Shown here piece after piece: positions 58,279-64,000 of a DNA stretch of 64,000 nt. The notes under the pieces are model-generated. The model worked only from the letters and a program-made list of their open reading frames with translations, had not been told where the DNA came from and did no database searches. The DNA comes from Porphyridium purpureum. Lineage: Eukaryota; Rhodophyta; Bangiophyceae; Porphyridiales; Porphyridiaceae. The position numbers and the translations under genes were made by a program. Each line of letters begins with the position of its first letter. Within the stretch, counting starts at the first letter, position 1. Location of the stretch: positions 310,001 through 374,000 of the forward strand of contig VRMN01000011.1 of assembly GCA_008690995.1 (NCBI GenBank), read 5' to 3'.

Positions 58279-59973
58279 ATGGCAGAGTCATCCCTGCTGC
58301 AGGCGTACGGCCTGCAGCGGAATCCGTTCACAGACCGCACGGCGGAGCGCACCAATTTGGACGTCAAGATGCTGTACATGCACAGCGATCTGCAAGGCTT
58401 CGTGCCCTCCAAGACAACGTACCTGTTCTTTGGAAAGCGTGGGTCGGGGAAGACCACGATTCGAATGCAGACGCAGTCGGCGTACCTCGATCACAATGCG
58501 CGCGCCGCGGCGTGGCAGAAAAAGAAGGAAGAGCTGCTCGAGCTCCACAAGGCCGCGGCGTCGGGCAAGGGCAAAGGTATCACATCGGCCGCGCTCAAAG
58601 AAAATGGCAACGGCGCCTCTCATTTAATTGATGAGGAAGAGCCAATGGCGGATGGTGCAGATCAGCCAGAGCCCTACTTCATTGTCGACCTTGCCAATCC
58701 AGGCCATCTGACCAGCTGCTTGACCAACTTCATGGCCGCTATTGGAGCACGTGAGGACACGTGGGACGCGGCCTTTTCAAAAGAGTGGACGTCAGTGGAC
58801 CTGCTGGATTGCATTTTGTCCTATGCGGCCACCAAGTTGGTGCGGTACGTGCTCGACAACCCGAGCGCTGTGGCTAGGCTTAAGCAGGAGTCAAACGGGC
58901 GCGCCATTCGTCAACTTTTGTTGCTCGGTTACATGTACGCGCAGGTTGAAGGGACTGCTTTAGAAGCACTCCGTAAGCTGCTTTCATCCTCCCCTTCTCC
59001 CGTGGCGTCCAATGCAACCGTGCGCTGGGTTAAGCGCAATGCACTGGCGTCCATGATGGCGCTGACGGCAGGAGCCATCAAGCTTTCTTCCAAGCTTTTC
59101 CCTGACCAGTTTGAAACCGCATCATTGTACGTACAAAAAGAAGTGTATAAGATTGGGCTCGTGCGCAACCACCCGCGACTGACTGCCGTGGCAGCCTCGT
59201 CCGTGATGATGGGCGCGGGTCTGCTGAGTTCGTTTGGTCGTGCCGAGTTGGTAAGACGCCGCGGGGCAGCATTGTGCAGCTCGATTCGCATTGTGCCGTA
59301 TCGTCCGGAGGTGGCGTCGATAGTAGACCAACTATTTCCGCTCAGTGAGCAGGTCGAAAGCATTCGCATGATGTACATCGGTATCAGTGCGCACCAGAAA
59401 TTGGATTTGCTGTCAAGTCTGGTGACCGTGCTCGGCTTTGCCGAGTCCCCGGCGATTTTTGGTGATTGCTTTGATGAAGTGGTGCTGCTCGATCCGGCCA
59501 TGTACCCGAGCGCCATCAAGGCGTTCGCAAAAGAGGTGTGCAAAAACGATTTGTTGAACGTGGGGCGCCTTCACTTTTTCTTTCCGGACTCACGCATCGC
59601 GTTGGACCTCAACACAGACAAGATTCTGAAAGAGGCGCGCTTCGACAGGCACTTTGTTCGTGACCTCACTTGGTCGCGGCACCAACTGGCAGATCTGGCA
59701 GAAAGGCGCTTCCGCGCGGCGCAGCTGATGGCTGCGAAGAAGTCGGGGAATCCCGAAGCCGCAGTGCCGATGCGTTCGTTCAAGGAATTGTTCGAAAGAG
59801 TGCGTGCAGAAGACTTTTCAAGCAGTCTAAGCAAGATTCAAACCCCGCGGGAGCTGATGATTATGATGACCGAGGTCATCATGCGGATGGAGGCGCATTC
59901 GAACGAAGAATTCACAATTGCGGGCCCTGAGCTGGAAATAGCTGTTCAGCGAGCCTTTGAGTCCAGCGTTTGA
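58279..59973 (+). CDS. orphan P-loop ATPase
   Basis: The 564-residue product begins with YGLQRNPFTDRTAE, a layout seen before the P-loop in ExeA- or ORC-like ATPases, then TTYLFFGKRGSGKTT with a perfect Walker A at 52-60. PYFIVDLAN (about 130-138) could be Walker B. There is a Lys/Glu-rich insert between the two. The middle has two hydrophobic helices (ASMMALTAGAIKLSS and AAASSVMMGAGLLSS-like), perhaps membrane-associated, and the last third is helical and charged. I cannot name a function; a STAND/AAA-like regulatory ATPase is possible. The frame opens two codons earlier at TTG. Confidence 0.7.
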   Translation: MAESSLLQAYGLQRNPFTDRTAERTNLDVKMLYMHSDLQGFVPSKTTYLFFGKRGSGKTTIRMQTQSAYLDHNARAAAWQKKKEELLELHKAAASGKGKGITSAALKENGNGASHLIDEEEPMADGADQPEPYFIVDLANPGHLTSCLTNFMAAIGAREDTWDAAFSKEWTSVDLLDCILSYAATKLVRYVLDNPSAVARLKQESNGRAIRQLLLLGYMYAQVEGTALEALRKLLSSSPSPVASNATVRWVKRNALASMMALTAGAIKLSSKLFPDQFETASLYVQKEVYKIGLVRNHPRLTAVAASSVMMGAGLLSSFGRAELVRRRGAALCSSIRIVPYRPEVASIVDQLFPLSEQVESIRMMYIGISAHQKLDLLSSLVTVLGFAESPAIFGDCFDEVVLLDPAMYPSAIKAFAKEVCKNDLLNVGRLHFFFPDSRIALDLNTDKILKEARFDRHFVRDLTWSRHQLADLAERRFRAAQLMAAKKSGNPEAAVPMRSFKELFERVRAEDFSSSLSKIQTPRELMIMMTEVIMRMEAHSNEEFTIAGPELEIAVQRAFESSV

Positions 59974-60270
59974 TAGGTGGGGCCCTAAGTAGTCTTGAGC
60001 GTTTTGGCGTGGTCGAAGAGGATACGCAGCACCACCGCCTGCGCAAGTGCAAGAGTGTGGCTGGTCGTGACGCAGAACTGAAATGGTGAAAAGCGGGTTT
60101 GCGATTTCCGCCTGCGCGTGCGGGATGGGTCCAATATTTACATGAAATCATTTTAGGACGTCAAGGAGGCGCCAGAACTTGCATCAATGAGCCTGGTTCC
60201 CGCCGAGAAGAACAGGCGCAGCAAGCACGTATCACATGCCGGTTCCTTGCTTTCCATCATATTTTAGTCG
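59974..60270. other. intergenic between convergent genes
   Basis: 297 bp between the stops of the P-loop ATPase and the PH kinase. Nothing recognisable. Confidence 0.5.
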
Positions 60271-61470
60271 TTATTCCAGCATAGCGTTCGGATCATCTTC
60301 CCTCCTTTTCGAGTGAATTCTACTGAGATCGTGCATGTCCAAGCTTGTCTCCGTCTCCCCGCCTTGATTGGCCACCAACGAAAACCACTGATGCTCCAGC
60401 ACCTCGCTACATGTCGGGCGCCGAGCCGGGTCCAGATCGAGCATGTGTGTGATCAAATTTTTAGCTGCCGAAGACACTCGTTCCCACTGCTTTGGCGGGA
60501 AACGAACGCCCTTCTTCAAACGCTCCCAGTACTCGCTTTCTGTCTTGCCCCAGAAGGGGAACTTTCCACTGAGCATGATGTACAAAACCACACCCGAACT
60601 GAAAATATCCACGGGGAAGCCGTACTTTTGGTGCAAAAATACCTCAGGTGCGTAGTAGTTGGGCGTGCCCACGTACGACACCAGCTGGTCTTTTGTGTTT
60701 GTCACGTCCATCACGTTCGACAGCCCAAAGTCCGTGAGTCGAATTTGCACTGGCCACGAGTTGTCCACGCAAAGAATATTTTCAGGTTTGATATCTCTGT
60801 GCACGACGCCAAGCTGGTGCAAGTACTGTACACCACTCATCAACTGCTTCATAACGTCTGCCGCCTGTGCTTCGGAGAAAAACTTTGCCTCGGCAATCTT
60901 GTCAAACAACTCGCCGCCGCTCATGTATTCCATCACAAACAGGTAGGTGTTGCCCATATCAAAAACGTCGTACGTGCGGACCACATGCGGGTGGCTGACA
61001 CGCGTAAGAATCGCACTCTCGCGCTGGATGTACTTGAGTTCCTTTTGCGATGCGCGCGACTTTTCAATCGACTTGATTGCCACGCGTTCGTTTGTTTGTA
61101 AGTTCCTCCCTTCGAATACTTGTCCATACGCACCGGCGCCTACCTGCTTCCCCAGCTCGTAAAACATCTTGAACGCGGTACCCGTTGCACGCAGCAAGGC
61201 GTTGCTCCAGTTCTCGTAATCAGCATCCGTGAGCGCACAAACGATAATCTTTTTATCCGCGGCCTGAAGCGTAATTTCGCGCAACTTGGGATTCACAATG
61301 ACCTGCGTGCCCCACAGATCGGAGGACCACTTTTCGGTCGTGTTATCCTCCTCCGAAAACTGTGTCAGCACGGTGCCTTTCAAACGAAACAGGCGGCGCC
61401 CCTTGGGCCGGAACAGCCCCACGTCCTTCATCAAAAACCCCTCCAACGCGCCATCCTGACTCAAGCTCAT
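60271..61470 (-). CDS. PH-domain CAMK-group serine/threonine kinase
   Basis: 399 residues. A pleckstrin-homology domain (about 7-96; GALEGFLMKDVGLFRPKGRR and the C-terminal ENWSNAL helix with its Trp) should bind membrane phosphoinositides. It is joined directly to a kinase (103-357) of CAMK/CDPK type: GAGAYGQVFEG, Lys133 in VAIK, HRDIKPENIL (224-233), DFGLS (247-251), a GTPNYYAPEV activation-loop end and a closing LDPARRPTCSEVLEHQWF. No calmodulin site or EF-hand follows; the tail is short and ends RREDDPNAMLE. The PH-first arrangement recalls AKT, but the kinase itself is closer to calcium/calmodulin or CDPK-like kinases. Confidence 0.9.
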   Translation of the reverse strand: MSLSQDGALEGFLMKDVGLFRPKGRRLFRLKGTVLTQFSEEDNTTEKWSSDLWGTQVIVNPKLREITLQAADKKIIVCALTDADYENWSNALLRATGTAFKMFYELGKQVGAGAYGQVFEGRNLQTNERVAIKSIEKSRASQKELKYIQRESAILTRVSHPHVVRTYDVFDMGNTYLFVMEYMSGGELFDKIAEAKFFSEAQAADVMKQLMSGVQYLHQLGVVHRDIKPENILCVDNSWPVQIRLTDFGLSNVMDVTNTKDQLVSYVGTPNYYAPEVFLHQKYGFPVDIFSSGVVLYIMLSGKFPFWGKTESEYWERLKKGVRFPPKQWERVSSAAKNLITHMLDLDPARRPTCSEVLEHQWFSLVANQGGETETSLDMHDLSRIHSKRREDDPNAMLE

Positions 61471-61981
61471 GATACGTCACCGTTGCAAAGAGATGCTCTC
61501 CGCGCGAGTGACCGTGGCTATTCTCTCTCCGGCCCTTCTCCCCCCGCGCGCGCGCGCTCTCCTTGCTCTCCTTGCCCTCCGCCACTTTCCCCACGCGCAC
61601 CTTTGCGTTTCTGCGCGCACTCTGTCCACCTCGACACAAGCAGCTCGACCTGCGTCGCGATGCGCGTGCGCGTGCGCGTGCGTTTGCCGCATTCCTTTGT
61701 GATGCGAGAGAACGCCGAAAACGGAGTCGTTTAGAGGACGCGCAATGCGGAAAACGCGGCACGAGCACCATGCGCGTGTGCTAAATCAGGGGCGTTTTAT
61801 CGCACGGGAATGGCGCACTGGTTTGCGGGTTGTCCGCAACACGAAACCCGCCTCTGCGCTTTGTGAGCCCGCATTCGTTTGCCATCCGGTCAAATTGCCG
61901 CGCTTTTGTAAGACTTGAAATGGAGGATTTTAATGTGCGCGGCTCGGAATCCTGCGCAGCAGGCGTGGAATGACCGAGCCG
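61471..61981 (-). promoter_or_regulatory. PH-kinase upstream region
   Basis: 511 bp, with pyrimidine-rich and CpG-rich stretches (minus-strand purine-rich leader). It separates two minus-strand genes. No TATA box or GGTACAG motif was found. Confidence 0.35.
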
Positions 61982-63517
61982 TCACACCAGTGGTAGCATT
62001 TTGTAAGGATTCAGAATGGCGTTGGGGTCGAACACTTGCTTGAGCTGGCGCATCAGAGCGAGCTCCGGCGCTGTCCGAGAGTAGAGAATGCCGTGGTTCT
62101 TCATCTGGCCCAAGCCGTGCTCGGCGGAAATGGACCCGCGATGCTTGCTCACCCACTCGTACACCCACGGCTCGAGCAGCTCGGACAGGCCCTTGCTGGG
62201 CGCGCTCAGGTTCAGGTGCAGATTCCCGTCACCAATGTGGCCCCAGCCCACACAGTGCACTCCTTCTTGACCACGCACGCGACTGCGCGTGTCTTCGACA
62301 AGTGCGTAAAACGCATCCATGGGGAGCGACACATCGTACTTGAACGTGGCGTTGCCCGACTTTTGCACCGCTTCTGGAAGCGACTCGCGCAGCGCCCACA
62401 TCTTGTGCTTCTGGTCGTCATTCTGAGACATCACGCCGTTCACTGCGAGACCGGCCTCAAACGCCTCAGTCACAAACCTGTCCATCAGTTGCTCCACCAC
62501 AAAGTTCTCGGCGCTCTCTGCCTCCACAAGCACATAGAACGGATGCTGCTCGCCAGGCATAGGGTCCTCAACATGATGCAGATGTTTCAGCGCAAGCTGA
62601 ACAGCTGCTCCATCCATGAACTCGATCGCAGACAGCGTCTCTCCGAGCCGGGTGCGAGCCAACGGAAGCACCTTTTTGACGCTGTCAAACGACTCACACG
62701 CAAAGAGAGCAACCTGACTTGCATGCGGCCGCTTGACGCATGCTATCGAAAGCTGCGTGATGATGCCGAGCGTGCCTTCCGAACCTATGAACAGCGATTT
62801 GAGGTCGTAGCCTGTATTGTCCTTCTTCAAAACTTTGAGCGAGTCGATGACTGTACCGTCGCCGGTCACGACTTCCATGCCAAGCACCGAATTGCGCAGC
62901 GAGCCGTACTTGACAAAGCGACTTCCGCCAGCGTGTGTCGCCACATTTCCGCCAATCTGGCAGGAGCCCTTTGCACCGAGGTCGAGCGGCACACGGTAGC
63001 CACGCTCCCCGACAAATGTATCCAGCGTTTCAAGGACGACACCGGCTTGCGTTACAGCGACGCCGCTGATGTCATCAAAGCTCTCAATCTTATCCATTTT
63101 GCCCAGCGACAGAATAATTTCATCGAATAACGGTACCGAGCCGCCGACAAGGCCCGTATTGCCGCCTTGCGGAACCAGCGCCAGCCTGTGCTCATTGCAG
63201 TACGCGACGACAGCGCTCACTTGCTCGGTCGAGCGTGGCCGCAGCACGAGTTTGGACTGACCATGAAACTTATTCATCCAACAGGAGTTATATGCCTTGA
63301 GGTGCTCCTCGTCTGTGATCACATTCGCGGAGCCGCCCACCAATTGTTCAAGCGCTCCCGCATGCGCGTCAGTCAGAGCGCCGTACCGCGCGTCTCGTTT
63401 CGGCTCCACCTTTCGCACATTCGGCGTCACAGACATCCATCGGCGCCAGGCACCCGCCTTTGGCCCCGTGGACAGGGTCAGACACCTCATCCCCAACCAG
63501 CCTGCCGCCTTCCCCAT
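61982..63517 (-). CDS. D2HGDH: D-2-hydroxyglutarate dehydrogenase
   Basis: A mitochondrial FAD enzyme that oxidises D-2-hydroxyglutarate to 2-oxoglutarate. In 511 residues: an Arg/Ser/Thr-rich presequence (about 1-40), FAD_binding_4 motifs LVLRPRSTEQVSAVVAYCNE, VPQGGNTGLVGGSVP and KGSCQIGGNVATHAGG, then a GSEGTLGIITQLSIA strand, and in the C-terminal domain GWGHIGDGNLHLNLS and ISAEHGLGQMKN. The NEHRLALVPQGGNTGLVGGSVP block is characteristic of D2HGDH rather than D-lactate dehydrogenase, though the two families are close. A 364-codon antisense frame across it is a GC-driven shadow. It is divergent from SURF4. Confidence 0.93.
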   Translation of the reverse strand: MGKAAGWLGMRCLTLSTGPKAGAWRRWMSVTPNVRKVEPKRDARYGALTDAHAGALEQLVGGSANVITDEEHLKAYNSCWMNKFHGQSKLVLRPRSTEQVSAVVAYCNEHRLALVPQGGNTGLVGGSVPLFDEIILSLGKMDKIESFDDISGVAVTQAGVVLETLDTFVGERGYRVPLDLGAKGSCQIGGNVATHAGGSRFVKYGSLRNSVLGMEVVTGDGTVIDSLKVLKKDNTGYDLKSLFIGSEGTLGIITQLSIACVKRPHASQVALFACESFDSVKKVLPLARTRLGETLSAIEFMDGAAVQLALKHLHHVEDPMPGEQHPFYVLVEAESAENFVVEQLMDRFVTEAFEAGLAVNGVMSQNDDQKHKMWALRESLPEAVQKSGNATFKYDVSLPMDAFYALVEDTRSRVRGQEGVHCVGWGHIGDGNLHLNLSAPSKGLSELLEPWVYEWVSKHRGSISAEHGLGQMKNHGILYSRTAPELALMRQLKQVFDPNAILNPYKMLPLV

Positions 63518-63882
63518 CGTTCTTCCCCAACTTTATCGTCCGAGACGCGTGTTCTCGCACTCGCACCCGCCCCCAACCCGGCGACGCGCTCGCGACAAAC
63601 TTGCGCGGCCATGACCGCATTTAAAAAACGCGTGCAGCAACGTTAAACAAGTGGGAGCATGCAAGCACGACACTGTACACCCAAAGTACAGTCCCGGCAT
63701 TCCGGGAGGGGCGTAAAAAGACGGAGCGTTCGAAGTTGCGCATGACAGGGCTGGTTGATGGGATATCCGGCAGGGGACGTCTGGAGTGCGTGTGGGCGTG
63801 AGGGAGGAGCGAGGCGGCGTGGCTGTGTGTGGGGGAAGAACGGGTCGGAAGGAGGAGGAGGGACGTCACGCATAGTGTCGGA
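63518..63882. promoter_or_regulatory. divergent promoter, D2HGDH / SURF4
   Basis: 365 bp. It carries one GTACAG-type motif in each direction: TGTACAG on the minus strand (63673-63679 region) towards D2HGDH, and AGTACAG on the plus strand (63685-63691) towards SURF4. Each lies 150-200 bp from its start codon. A G-rich run precedes the SURF4 ATG. Confidence 0.5.
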
Positions 63883-64000
63883 ATGGACGCGTTGCAGAAT
63901 GAGGCCGTGAAGAAGCGCGTCAAGCAGGTGAACGACTATGTGAAGCGCGTGAGGAAGGTGACCAAGCCGTACTTGCCGATGATCACTCGCGTGCTGATCA
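63883..64000 (+). CDS. SURF4: SURF4/Erv29-like cargo receptor (N-terminal part)
   Basis: The frame runs from ATG to the window edge, 39 codons. KRVRKVTKPYLPMITRVLI matches the N-terminal stretch of SURF4 (FLRVTKQYLPHVARLCLI), the ER-to-Golgi cargo receptor of COPII vesicles; the preceding residues are Lys/Val-rich and variable. Only the N-terminus is present, so the membrane spans and C-terminal KKxx-type signal cannot be checked. The identification rests on about 20 residues. Confidence 0.68.
   Translation, partial: MDALQNEAVKKRVKQVNDYVKRVRKVTKPYLPMITRVLI

Noticed and set aside
60313-61101. 262-codon frame antisense to the PH kinase
   Set aside because: His/Val-rich shadow composition and fully overlapped by a clear kinase.
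62036-63130. 364-codon frame antisense to D2HGDH
   Set aside because: It mirrors a well-supported gene in GC-rich DNA, starts at TTG/CTG-type codon and its translation has no domain.
1-64000. tRNA, rRNA or CRISPR
   Set aside because: No cloverleaf with a GTTCGA-type arm, rRNA segment or regularly spaced repeat was found by eye in the non-coding regions.

Overview
This window is eukaryotic nuclear DNA from a compact, intron-poor genome. It carries about 27 protein-coding genes on both strands. Nearly all read as single uninterrupted frames from ATG to stop. They include cytosolic ribosomal proteins (eS30, eS25), a CCT chaperonin subunit, a nucleoporin, a splicing factor, TOM40 and signalling kinases. 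A plastid-type NFU protein with a transit-like leader points to a photosynthetic eukaryote. The density, the near absence of introns, the moderately high GC and the Copia-type elements fit a unicellular red alga such as Porphyridium. That assignment is inference, not proof.

Layout. 1-1903: 3' end of an LTR retrotransposon (+). 2.6-9.7 kb: amino-acid transporter, CCT2, a GGCT-like protein and ornithine aminotransferase. 9.9-18 kb: NUP155-like nucleoporin, a glyoxylate/succinic semialdehyde reductase-type dehydrogenase and a SAPS-domain PP6 regulatory subunit. 18.7-25.8 kb: ENTH/epsin protein, an orphan ORF and a large DUF726 (TMCO4-like) hydrolase. 25.9-31.66 kb: a complete 5.76 kb retrotransposon (-) inserted between the DUF726 gene and its old upstream region. 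32-44.4 kb: TOM40, a COG0523/CobW GTPase, a CPA1 Na+/H+ antiporter, divergent eS30/eS25 genes, a PRP40-like splicing factor and a flavohemoglobin-like protein truncated after its FAD barrel. 44.5-50.2 kb: nucleoside hydrolase, a complete Tc1/mariner element, an orphan coiled-coil membrane protein and a TPX2-like basic protein. 51-64 kb: inositol-3-phosphate synthase, an EF-hand/TKL kinase fusion, NFU, an N2227/CARNMT1-type methyltransferase, a TMEM97-like protein, an orphan P-loop ATPase, a PH-CAMK kinase, D-2-hydroxyglutarate dehydrogenase and the start of a SURF4 gene.

Genes mostly alternate as divergent pairs sharing 290-780 bp GC-rich promoters and convergent pairs with short gaps; one convergent pair has touching stop codons. 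Start codons were placed at ATG. Several long frames open upstream at GTG or TTG, and those extensions were not used. No tRNA, rRNA or CRISPR array was recognised.

The most interesting signals are: (1) a recurrent, consistently oriented GGTACAG motif in many intergenic regions; (2) a retroelement joining Gypsy-like gag and protease to a Copia-order integrase-RT-RNase H, with LTR ends that directly abut the primer site and polypurine tract; (3) that element's position between a gene and its promoter; (4) an EF-hand plus TKL kinase fusion; and (5) a globin fused to half a reductase.
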